DNA of 6,773 nucleotides from GCA-020356105 sp964347475. Its GTDB lineage: Bacteria > Pseudomonadota > Alphaproteobacteria > UBA8366 > JADFVY01. A program made the translations under genes and the position numbers. Within the stretch, counting starts at the first letter, position 1, and each line of letters starts with the position of its first letter. The notes beneath the pieces are model-generated. The model had not been told where the DNA came from. It was given only the letters and a program-made list of their open reading frames with translations, and made no database searches. Below, piece after piece: positions 1 to 6,034 of the stretch. The stretch is taken from contig CAYFYY010000147.1 of the NCBI GenBank assembly GCA_964347475.1, forward strand, positions 1 to 6,773, given 5' to 3'.

Positions 1-1058
1 ATGACCATCCCCAACGCCCCCGGCGCCTTCGATTTCGACCTCGGCGAGACGGCCGACATGCTGCGCGCCCAGGTGGCCAATTTCGCCGCCGACGAGATCG
101 CGCCGCGGGCCGAGGCGATCGACCGCTCCAACGACTTCCCGATGGATCTGTGGCCGAAGATGGGGGCGATGGGGCTTTTGGGCGTCACCGTCGAGGAGGA
201 ATACGGCGGCGCCGGCATGGGCTATCTCGAGCATGTCGTGGCGATGGAGGAGATCAGCCGCGCCTCGGCCAGCGTCGGCCTGTCCTACGGCGCGCACTCG
301 AACCTCTGCGTCAACCAGATCCGCCGCAACGGCAGCGAGGAGCANNNNNNNNNNNNNNNNNNNNNNNNNNNNNNNNNNNNNNNNNNNNNNGCGCCGAGAA
401 GAAGGGCGACCGGTATGTGCTCAACGGCACCAAGATGTGGATCACCAACGGGCCGGACGCCGACGTTCTGGTGGTCTACGCCAAGACCGACCCGGAGGCG
501 GGATCGCACGGCATCACCGCCTTCCTTATCGAGAAGGGCTTCAAGGGGTTTTCCACGGCGCAGAAGCTCGACAAGCTCGGCATGCGCGGCTCCAACACCT
601 CAGAGCTCGTGTTCACCGACTGCGAGGTGCCGGCGGAGAACGTGCTCGCCGCGGGGCCGCTCGGCATCATGCAGGCCTGCATGGACGTGGTCGTCCCCTA
701 TGTGCACGAGCGCAAGCAGTTCGGAAAGCCGATCGGCGAGTTCCAGCTGATGCAGGGCAAGCTTGCCGACATGTACACGACGATGAACGCATCGAAGGCC
801 TACGTCTATGCCGTGGCGAAGGCCTGTGACCGCGGCGAGGCCACGCGCAAGGATGCCGCCGGCGCGATCCTCTACGCCGCCGAGAAGGCGACCTGGATGG
901 CGCTCGAGGCGATCCAGGCGCTGGGCGGCATGGGCTACGTCAACGAGAGCCCGACCGGCCGCCTCTTGCGCGACGCCAAGCTCTACGAGATCGGCGCCGG
1001 GACGTCCGAGATCCGCCGCATGCTGATCGGCCGCGAGCTGTTCGAAGAGACGGTATAG
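1..1058 (+). CDS. ivd: Isovaleryl-CoA dehydrogenase (acyl-CoA dehydrogenase family), interrupted by an assembly gap and with an apparent internal deletion
   Basis: This enzyme is an FAD flavoprotein that oxidises isovaleryl-CoA to 3-methylcrotonyl-CoA in leucine breakdown, passing electrons to ETF. The N-terminal part (codons 1-114) carries the IVD-like segments EEYGGAG, GYLEHV, EEISRAS and GLSYGAHSNLCVNQ. After the Ns (345-390) the frame changes by two positions and continues with AEKKGDRYVLNGTKMWITNG, KLDKLGMRGSNTSEL, FGKPIGEFQLMQGKLADMYT, the C-terminal family signature QALGGMGY...GRLLRDAK, and YEIGAGTSEIRR. The frame change is explained by a gap of wrong nominal length: by recalled alignment to human IVD about 101 bases belong there. 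That missing piece would include the first family signature (AMSEPxAGSD). Separately, ENVL (636-647) runs directly into AAGPLGIMQ. About 21 residues, including the catalytic Glu, are absent at that point. The start ATG is the first base of the window, so its ribosome binding site is not visible. Family assignment is strong; whether the product is intact is doubtful. Confidence 0.9.
   Translation, partial: DHPQRPRRLRFRPRRDGRHAARPGGQFRRRRDRAAGRGDRPLQRLPDGSVAEDGGDGAFGRHRRGGIRRRRHGLSRACRGDGGDQPRLGQRRPVLRRALEPLRQPDPPQRQRGAXXXXXXXXXXXXXXXXAEKKGDRYVLNGTKMWITNGPDADVLVVYAKTDPEAGSHGITAFLIEKGFKGFSTAQKLDKLGMRGSNTSELVFTDCEVPAENVLAAGPLGIMQACMDVVVPYVHERKQFGKPIGEFQLMQGKLADMYTTMNASKAYVYAVAKACDRGEATRKDAAGAILYAAEKATWMALEAIQALGGMGYVNESPTGRLLRDAKLYEIGAGTSEIRRMLIGRELFEETV
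345..390. other. Assembly gap (46 Ns) inside the dehydrogenase gene
   Basis: Forty-six consecutive Ns interrupt the coding sequence. The left flank is read in frame 1 and the right flank in frame 3, although both encode adjacent parts of one acyl-CoA dehydrogenase. Comparison with the recalled human IVD sequence predicts 35 missing residues. After allowing for partial codons at both edges, that is about 101 bases. The Ns are therefore a placeholder and not a measured length. Confidence 0.95.
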
Positions 1059-1081
1059 GTATGATAGTTTATAATGTATTA

Positions 1082-1110
1082 TTGACAGATTAATATAGAT
1101 ATATTAGATA
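1082..1110 (+). promoter_or_regulatory. Candidate sigma-70-type promoter for the toxin-antitoxin operon
   Basis: A perfect ttgaca -35 box lies at 1082-1087. A weaker -10 candidate (tagata, 1105-1110) follows at 17-base spacing; tatatt at 1100-1105 is alternative AT-rich melting sequence but sits too close to the -35 box. The surrounding 70 bases are strongly AT-rich in an otherwise GC-rich window. The antitoxin start lies about 40 bases downstream. The -35 box is clear and the -10 assignment is tentative. Confidence 0.6.
1091..1106. promoter_or_regulatory. Palindromic operator candidate in the promoter spacer
   Basis: The arms taatata (1091-1097) and tatatta (1100-1106) are perfect inverted copies around a two-base centre. 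They lie between the -35 and -10 candidates. A direct repeat, tagatat (1096-1102 and 1105-1111), overlaps the palindrome. Antitoxins with AbrB-type DNA-binding folds commonly repress their own promoter by binding such sites, so autoregulation by the downstream antitoxin is the natural inference. Confidence 0.5.
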
Positions 1111-1146
1111 TCAACAATCATACCCATTTATCGTCGAACCGGGGAT

Positions 1147-1151
1147 GGAGG
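1147..1151 (+). promoter_or_regulatory. Shine-Dalgarno site that fixes the antitoxin start
   Basis: GGAGG ends five bases before ATG 1157. It lies inside the alternative longer reading frame that begins at ATG 1145, which favours the shorter product. Confidence 0.75.
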
Positions 1152-1156
1152 TTGAT

Positions 1157-1771
1157 ATGGCAAAGGTGTTAAGCGTCAACCAGAAACGTCGAATGGGTGA
1201 AGTGGCGCAAAACGAGCCAACCAAGTCCGCTGCCATACGTGCGCTCTGGCGTGCCGGTTTCGAGCGCGCGGATATAGCCCGGTATCTCGAAATTCGTTAC
1301 CAGCACGTCAGAAACGTGATCGAACGGGCGAAATCGACTGAAGCTGGCCCGGCAAATGGACTCCGGGAAAAGGAGCAAACCGAATTCGCGGGGCAGACCA
1401 AGGCGTACCGGATCAGGGCGCTCGACGCCCAGGGCATGAGCCGGGCCGATATCGCAAGGGAACTGGGCATAAGTTATCAGCACGTATACAACACGCTGAA
1501 GCACGCGCCCAACAGGCCCGAAACTGTGACAGTCGGCCCCGACGGGCGGATCGTTATCCCCGTGCGATATCGGCGGGCACTCCAGATCGAACCTGGCGAC
1601 GAGGTCCGGCTGACGGTGGAGAATGGAGAGTTGCGTGTGATCGGCAGGAAAGCCGCGATTGAGCAAGCGCAGGCATTGGTGCGCAAGTTCGTGCCGGAAG
1701 GAACGAGTCTTGCCGATGAGTTGATCGCGGAACGGCGCGCAGAGGCGGCGAGGGAAGACGGGGCGGGCTGA
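1157..1771 (+). CDS. vapB: AbrB/MazE-type antitoxin with two tandem N-terminal helix-turn-helix repeats (VapB-like)
   Basis: The 204-residue product is the likely antitoxin and autorepressor of the next gene. Residues 23-58 and 82-117 are two copies of one helix-turn-helix unit. Over 32 aligned positions (from IRAL to the closing Ala) 19 are identical, including RADIAR and YQHV. Residues 122-165 form a typical swapped-hairpin AbrB/MazE domain, with TVGPDGRIVIPVRYRRAL, the conserved PGDEV turn and LRVIGR. The charged tail 168-204 (SLADELIAERRAEAARE) has the form of a toxin-binding antitoxin C-terminus. The start chosen is ATG 1157 because GGAGG at 1147-1151 lies five bases upstream; the in-frame ATG at 1145 has no such site and overlaps this motif. 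Usual AbrB-type VapB antitoxins are about 70-90 residues, so the HTH pair is an extension. The TGA overlaps the next ATG by one base, implying translational coupling. Antitoxin identity rests on domain and context. Confidence 0.85.
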   Translation: MAKVLSVNQKRRMGEVAQNEPTKSAAIRALWRAGFERADIARYLEIRYQHVRNVIERAKSTEAGPANGLREKEQTEFAGQTKAYRIRALDAQGMSRADIARELGISYQHVYNTLKHAPNRPETVTVGPDGRIVIPVRYRRALQIEPGDEVRLTVENGELRVIGRKAAIEQAQALVRKFVPEGTSLADELIAERRAEAAREDGAG

Positions 1772-2148
1772 TGGCGGTGCTAGATGCCTCGGCGGTCTTG
1801 GCGCTGCTCAACAACGAACCAGGCGTGGCGAAAGTCGCTGCGGCGCTGAACGGTGCCTCGATCTCCGCCGTGAACGTTGCCGAGGTCGGCGCCAAGCTCT
1901 CAGACTACGGCATGAAACAAAAGGACATCGAGACAGCTCTTCGAAATCTTTCGCTGGGTGTGGTGCCGTTGGACGAAGCGGGGGCCCTGGCGTCAGCGGC
2001 GCTGCGCGCATCGACGCGCGGAAACGGTTTGTCCCTGGGGGATCGATGTTGCCTTGCGCTGGGTCAAGCACTCGGCAAACCGGTGCTCACTGCGGATCGG
2101 CAATGGAAAAAACTCCGCCTTGGCATAACGGTAAACGCGATCAGATAA
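1771..2148 (+). CDS. vapC: PIN-domain ribonuclease toxin (VapC-like)
   Basis: The 125-residue product matches the usual length of VapC toxins, which are Mg-dependent endoribonucleases that cleave specific RNAs and stop translation. The PIN fold is shown by VLDASAVLALLNNEPG at the N-terminus, SAVNVAEV near residue 38, GLSLGDRCCLALG near 91 and KPVLTADRQW near 109. The four acidic metal ligands are all present (D5, E38, D91, D109), so the catalytic site looks intact. The start ATG overlaps the stop of the antitoxin gene (TGATG, one shared base), typical of coupled toxin-antitoxin pairs where antitoxin is made first. The stop lies 43 bases from the convergent stop of the large gene; no clear hairpin terminator is visible in that interval. 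RNA target is unknown. Confidence 0.92.
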   Translation: MAVLDASAVLALLNNEPGVAKVAAALNGASISAVNVAEVGAKLSDYGMKQKDIETALRNLSLGVVPLDEAGALASAALRASTRGNGLSLGDRCCLALGQALGKPVLTADRQWKKLRLGITVNAIR

Positions 2149-2191
2149 GGCTTGGTCAACGGGTGCGACCGCGATTTGCTTTGTCCGGAGA

Positions 2192-5100
2192 TCAGCGCGG
2201 ATCCCGTTTCAGGTATTCGTTGATCGCAGCCACCGCCTCGCGGTCGAACGCGCTCTTCGTCCCGAAATTATACGTTTCGCAGACTTCGAGATAGCCGCGC
2301 ACGTGGTTGTGGTCCCAGGCTTCGCGGTTGAAGCTGGCCTCGTCGGGCGAGAAATAGCGTTCGGTCTCGCGGATCAGGACGCCGGCGAATTCCCGGCCGC
2401 TCATCGCCTCTTCGACTCTCTTCTTCATCTCCTCGTCGATCCAGGCGCCGCCGCTGCCGCCACACCATGCCTCCAGCATGCAGAAGATCCCCAGCTTGAT
2501 CGCGTTCCCGTCGCGCCAGCCGTTGAGGCGGGCGAAACCGGGCAGCACCTCGTGCTGGATGATGACGTCGTGCTCCAGGTCGGTTTCGGTCACGTAACGC
2601 CGGATCGTGTCGTAACAGCAGGGGTCCAGCGTAATCAGCGCCTTCAGCGCGTGCGAGAGCGCCACCGTTTTGTCGTTCATGTAATAGTTCCGGTGCTTCG
2701 CGGACAACGGCACCTTGTCCATCCACATATGCAGCAGCCGCTCGATGGCGTCCCGGGCCTCCGGCGCAGTCGCCGCGACATGGGCGAAGAACTCGTCCTC
2801 GCCCATGCGCCGTTCCTCCGGCGTGCCGTCGGCGAGCACGAAGGTCGGGCAGAACCGGTAACCGCAGACGAGTTCGTACGGGTCGTGGGCGATCATTTCG
2901 GTCAGGGCCTCGATGGCGGCGACGCAGGACGGCGCGGAGAGGTCGGACAGCGCAACCGGCGCCTCCTGGATCCGTGCCTCGAACGCCTTCTTGCGCGCCT
3001 CCAGCGCCTCATCGTCGGACCGATACTTCAGGGGCGGCTTTAATTCATAGCCGTCGTCTTTCTTGCGAATCCATACCTCCCCGTCCTCTCCGGCGGCACC
3101 GGCCTGCGCGACAATTGCCTCCGGCCGCACGTAGATGTAGCCGGATTTGCTGCCCTTTTGATCCAGTGCGTCGATCCTGAGCCGGCTATCTGGACGCATC
3201 TCGATCCCGAAGCCCAGATGTCGTTCCGTCGCCTGCGGCGATGGCGACCAGATCCGCTCAACGATACAGCGCGGCGACAACGTTCCGTCCAGCGATACGC
3301 GACGCAGAAACCCTGCTGAGAACAAAACCCAGAAAGCCTGTCCGTCCAACTCCCAGGCCATCCCGCGAACCTCGTCGCGTAGGAAGGAGAGTGCCTGGCT
3401 CAGAATGGTCGTTTGGCGCTTTGCCTCTTCATCTGCCAGCGAACGATCGATTTCCAGCGAGCCATCCCAATCCGACGGGTCGAATTTATCCATCAGTTGG
3501 AGGCGGCGCGACAGGTGGTCGGCAACGACCTCGCTCTCGATTTCGAGGCTGTCCAGACTCCAGATTTCGAGCGGAACGCCATAGGCCCGGTCGTCGCCAT
3601 CCGCGCCAATCGGGATTCTGCGGCCACCTACAGAAATAACCCGCCTGCCTTTTGGGCAGATGTAACTGCCGCGATACGACCCAGGCGAAGGCTTGCCGTC
3701 GAACCTTTCGGCACTTGCCGCGTCGCCTTCGAACGTCACGACATAGCTGACGTGGACCGGCCCCTCGACGAAGCCGCCCGTAATCAGGGCCCCGTCGTGA
3801 CGTTCGTACATCGGCTTTGCGCGTTCGAACGCCCTGTCCTCGATCACAAGCATCTCGCCCAGATCGTATCCGCTCAAGATGGTCAGAGCCTTTGTTCCGT
3901 CCTCGCGCTCCCCGATTACGGAAATCCAGCCACCGGCGGACGCGAGGTGAAGCGCGCTATTGTAGCCGACCTGCCTTTGGCCGACGCAGCTTCGGGAATT
4001 CGCGTCATAGAGTCTCAGTTCCTTCGATGACACCGCGAGGATCCGGTCGTCGCCGACGATGTGGCATTCCTTCAGGTCATCCGCGCGGAAGGGCAGAAAC
4101 ATCCAGTCTTCGGTGCCGTCTCCATAGCTGACCCTCAACGCACCGCTGATGGCGTAACCGAATTTCTCGACCTCGATCTTGCCTGGCGGCAGTGGCGCCG
4201 GCGCCTCCGGCTTTCCGACCGGCGGTTCCGCCGGAGCGGTCGCCGCGGTCTTTTTCGCCGACGCCTTGGATGCCGCGAGAAACGCTTCTTTGCGGGCCTC
4301 GGCCGCCTTGTCGGCTCCGGTAAGTCTGGCGGCCCTTGCCCGGTCGATACTTTCCAGTACCTCAGCGATCCTGGCCTCGCTCCCCGGAATGAATCCGGAC
4401 CGCAAATCGGAAACGAAGATTTCGCCCGGCCGTGGCCGCAAAATCGTCGCGGTCAGTCGCTGGAACAGACCACCTTTCAAACTGAATTTCGCTGGATCGA
4501 AGTGCAGTACGCCCTGCTGGTCGACGTACTGCATGACCTCCGCGATCTCCATCAGCCGAATCGAGTGCCGGGTCATGATCCGCAAGCTCGAGTCCGGCAG
4601 AACCTCGAGGCTGGCGGGGACCTGTTTCATTTTGAACTTGATCGGCCACCATCGGCTGTTGCCCAGGACCGGCGGCGTTGCAATTCTCTGCACGACATAG
4701 CGCGGCGAGACCACACCATCCCGCGTCACGCGGCGCAGGTAGCCCGCGCCGAACAGGACCCAGAACGCAGAGCCGTCCAGCTCCCAGGCGATGTCGTAAA
4801 CACTCCGGCAGATGAAGTACCTGCGGATAGACGCCGGATCGTCCGCGTCGTAACCATCCCCGTCTTTATCAGACCGATATGTCAGTTTGCCATCCCATAC
4901 CGCCGGACTGACCGCTGCGGTTATCCGCTCCCACTTTTCCCGCCATTTGTCGCCTCGTTTCAGACGGTCCTGCCCGGCGTAGTCCGGCGCGAACTCCTTG
5001 GGCGCCCGATCCACGACGACCGTTTCTTCGACCTGCAGCGTGGCCAGGTTCCAGATCTTCAGGGGAATCCCGTACAGCGTCCGGCCGCCAGTCTGCTCGA

Positions 5101-5749
5101 TCGGTACGGACTCGGCCCCGACGGTGACGACGCGCCGCCCGGCCCGGTCGCTGTATCCGCCGCTCGAATACAGGCCTTGCGGGACACAGGTTCCGGGCCG
5201 CTCCTCCACGACCGCCTCACCCGCGTCGAAGGTGACGATCCACGTCGCTTGTTCCGGGCCGGCCAACGTGCCGAGGATGATCGCGCCGTCGTCTCTTTCG
5301 TAAAAGGAGGATGCGGCACCGAGCCGGTCGTCCGAGACCCTGGCAACCTGCGTGAAATCACTGCCCCTGACAATGGTGACGTAATTCGCTCCGGGGGTAT
5401 TGCGCCCGAATTTGTCCCGATGGTGGAGGACGATGTGGTTTCCGGTTCGTGTAACGAAACCCCACCATGCGTCGAACTGGATGCGCCGAACGCTGACCCG
5501 GTTGTCGGCGTCGAACGCCGCGGCGTCCAACGTTCGGAGCCCACCGCCGCGATAAACCCAGAATGTATTGGTGCCTGTTATGAAAACGCGCTCACAGGGC
5601 GCGCCGACTTCAAAGGGCCAGAATATCCAGTCGTCGCGGCCGTCGCGGTAGCTGACCCGCAATGCGCCGCCGCCGAACTTCTCCACCTCGATCATTTCGC
5701 CTGGGTCCCCTCCGGCTCGCCCGAGCATGCACCTTGGCAGGAAAGACAT
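2192..5749 (-). CDS. Large orphan protein with an internal tandem duplication and a cysteine-containing helical C-terminus
   Basis: I do not recognise this family. The product is about 1185 residues. No signal peptide or membrane helix is seen, so a cytoplasmic protein is inferred. Residues about 20-490 (unit A) and 525-925 (unit B) are homologous. Both open with IEVEKFG and ALRVSY.DG. Both also contain YER.DGA, a G.PL.IW segment, a WELDG.AFWVLF motif near residues 322 and 799, and a closing EARK.AF. An Ala/Pro/Lys-rich linker (about 491-524) joins them. The pattern of short hydrophobic strands and repeated DG turns suggests beta-propeller-like folds, but this is inference. Residues about 930-1185 look helical and hold eight cysteines without a clear metal-binding spacing. 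The start chosen is ATG 5749, with AGGG seven bases upstream; TTG 5755 and ATG 5695 (just before unit A) are alternatives. It converges on the toxin gene and has its own upstream spacer, so it is probably monocistronic. Coding status is supported by length and the conserved duplication. Confidence 0.85.
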   Translation of the reverse strand: MSFLPRCMLGRAGGDPGEMIEVEKFGGGALRVSYRDGRDDWIFWPFEVGAPCERVFITGTNTFWVYRGGGLRTLDAAAFDADNRVSVRRIQFDAWWGFVTRTGNHIVLHHRDKFGRNTPGANYVTIVRGSDFTQVARVSDDRLGAASSFYERDDGAIILGTLAGPEQATWIVTFDAGEAVVEERPGTCVPQGLYSSGGYSDRAGRRVVTVGAESVPIEQTGGRTLYGIPLKIWNLATLQVEETVVVDRAPKEFAPDYAGQDRLKRGDKWREKWERITAAVSPAVWDGKLTYRSDKDGDGYDADDPASIRRYFICRSVYDIAWELDGSAFWVLFGAGYLRRVTRDGVVSPRYVVQRIATPPVLGNSRWWPIKFKMKQVPASLEVLPDSSLRIMTRHSIRLMEIAEVMQYVDQQGVLHFDPAKFSLKGGLFQRLTATILRPRPGEIFVSDLRSGFIPGSEARIAEVLESIDRARAARLTGADKAAEARKEAFLAASKASAKKTAATAPAEPPVGKPEAPAPLPPGKIEVEKFGYAISGALRVSYGDGTEDWMFLPFRADDLKECHIVGDDRILAVSSKELRLYDANSRSCVGQRQVGYNSALHLASAGGWISVIGEREDGTKALTILSGYDLGEMLVIEDRAFERAKPMYERHDGALITGGFVEGPVHVSYVVTFEGDAASAERFDGKPSPGSYRGSYICPKGRRVISVGGRRIPIGADGDDRAYGVPLEIWSLDSLEIESEVVADHLSRRLQLMDKFDPSDWDGSLEIDRSLADEEAKRQTTILSQALSFLRDEVRGMAWELDGQAFWVLFSAGFLRRVSLDGTLSPRCIVERIWSPSPQATERHLGFGIEMRPDSRLRIDALDQKGSKSGYIYVRPEAIVAQAGAAGEDGEVWIRKKDDGYELKPPLKYRSDDEALEARKKAFEARIQEAPVALSDLSAPSCVAAIEALTEMIAHDPYELVCGYRFCPTFVLADGTPEERRMGEDEFFAHVAATAPEARDAIERLLHMWMDKVPLSAKHRNYYMNDKTVALSHALKALITLDPCCYDTIRRYVTETDLEHDVIIQHEVLPGFARLNGWRDGNAIKLGIFCMLEAWCGGSGGAWIDEEMKKRVEEAMSGREFAGVLIRETERYFSPDEASFNREAWDHNHVRGYLEVCETYNFGTKSAFDREAVAAINEYLKRDPR
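2975..4177 (-). repeat. Unit B of the intragenic duplication
   Basis: This segment encodes the second copy, from IEVEKFGYAISGAL to EARKKAF. Landmark motifs occur in the same order as in unit A. Protein similarity is obvious, but codons have diverged widely, so the duplication is old and not an assembly artefact. Confidence 0.75.
4280..5692 (-). repeat. Unit A of the intragenic duplication
   Basis: This segment encodes the first copy, from IEVEKFGGG to the EARKEAF motif. It is longer than unit B, mainly because of an insertion rich in Lys, Arg, Trp and Asp before the WELDG motif (roughly residues 245-305) and a longer segment after it. Boundaries are approximate because similarity fades toward the linker. 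Confidence 0.75.
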
Positions 5750-5816
5750 AACCAAACCCTAACGCAGCCGCGGGTTGCCGCGCCCGTCTTTGCGGTCTGT
5801 AACCTTTCGCTGCGCG

Positions 5817-5844
5817 CGTATAAGATACCGACCCGATCTGTCGA
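5817..5844 (-). promoter_or_regulatory. Candidate promoter for the large minus-strand gene
   Basis: Read on the minus strand, tcgaca (5844-5839) matches five of six -35 positions. It is followed after 16 bases by tatacg (5822-5817), which matches four of six -10 positions. Transcription would start near 5810, leaving a leader of about 60 bases before ATG 5749. The match is plausible but not strong. Confidence 0.4.
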
Positions 5845-5980
5845 CTCGCCGCGCGTCGGCGGTGCCGCCGCCGTCGAGAATCTGCGCTCCCCTTTGATGG
5901 GCGAGGGGATCGGCGTGAAGCGCGGCCCGCAGCCGGATTTGTCCGCCCGCACTGGGGAACAGGCGCGGCGAGGACGCCCG

Positions 5981-6034
5981 ATGGCAAAATACTGCAATGG
6001 CGGCGGCGAGGAACTGGAGGGACGTATTGAATGA
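5981..6034 (+). CDS. Possible 17-residue leader ORF coupled to the cupin gene
   Basis: The frame reads MAKYCNGGGEELEGRIE and stops. GAGGA (5970-5974) lies six bases before its ATG, a good spacing for a ribosome binding site. Its TGA overlaps the cupin start as ATGA, the arrangement expected for translational coupling. The same frame stays open upstream for a long way, so the segment might instead be the 3' remnant of a degraded gene. There is no direct evidence of translation, and short ORFs like this arise by chance. Confidence 0.3.
   Translation: MAKYCNGGGEELEGRIE
6016..6021 (+). promoter_or_regulatory. Shine-Dalgarno site for the cupin gene
   Basis: GGAGGG lies nine bases before ATG 6031, within the end of the possible leader ORF. 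It supports the chosen cupin start and allows independent initiation. Confidence 0.7.

Larger units (their letters stand above)
1058..1124. repeat. Imperfect inverted repeat flanking the toxin-antitoxin promoter
   Basis: The left arm (1058-1073, beginning ggtatgat) and the right arm (1109-1124, ending atcatacc) are inverted copies. They match at 14 of 16 positions, and the outermost 8 bases are a perfect match. The arms enclose the whole candidate promoter. They could be distal operator half-sites or the ends of an inserted segment; a rho-independent terminator is unlikely because the 35-base loop is long and the stem is AT-rich. The left arm overlaps the last base of the dehydrogenase stop codon. 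Confidence 0.6.
5750..6030. other. Divergent intergenic spacer
   Basis: These 281 bases separate the large minus-strand gene from the cupin gene. They hold the minus-strand promoter candidate and a six-base stem (tcccct/agggga, 5888-5909, ten-base loop) in a GC-rich stretch. They also hold a possible 17-codon leader ORF near the cupin. No convincing plus-strand promoter was found; tataag at 5819-5824 lacks a good -35 box. Aside from these I see no RNA gene or conserved ORF. Confidence 0.5.

Noticed and set aside
1..750. Continuous frame 1 reading of 249 codons
   Set aside because: After the Ns this frame becomes Arg/Ser/Pro-rich nonsense, while frame 3 gives clear acyl-CoA dehydrogenase sequence; the continuity is an artefact of the gap length.
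1169..1666. Minus-strand open frame of 165 codons over the antitoxin gene
   Set aside because: It mirrors the antitoxin coding sequence, which has clear HTH and AbrB/MazE domains.
2149..2191. Bidirectional terminator between convergent genes
   Set aside because: No stem of useful length followed by a T-run is visible in the 43 bases.
2303..3043. Plus-strand open frame of 246 codons
   Set aside because: It lies wholly antisense to the C-terminal part of the large gene, lacks a ribosome binding site I could see, and shows no domain.
4300..4800. Assembly-generated duplication as the source of units A and B
   Set aside because: The two units differ at many codons and by several indels, so they are diverged paralogous segments and not a copied contig piece.
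4061..6034. Plus-strand open frame of 657 codons
   Set aside because: It is antisense to the large duplicated gene, is Arg/Pro-rich with no recognisable domain, and spans the divergent spacer. High GC content produces such mirror frames. Only its last 17 codons have a plausible start signal of their own.
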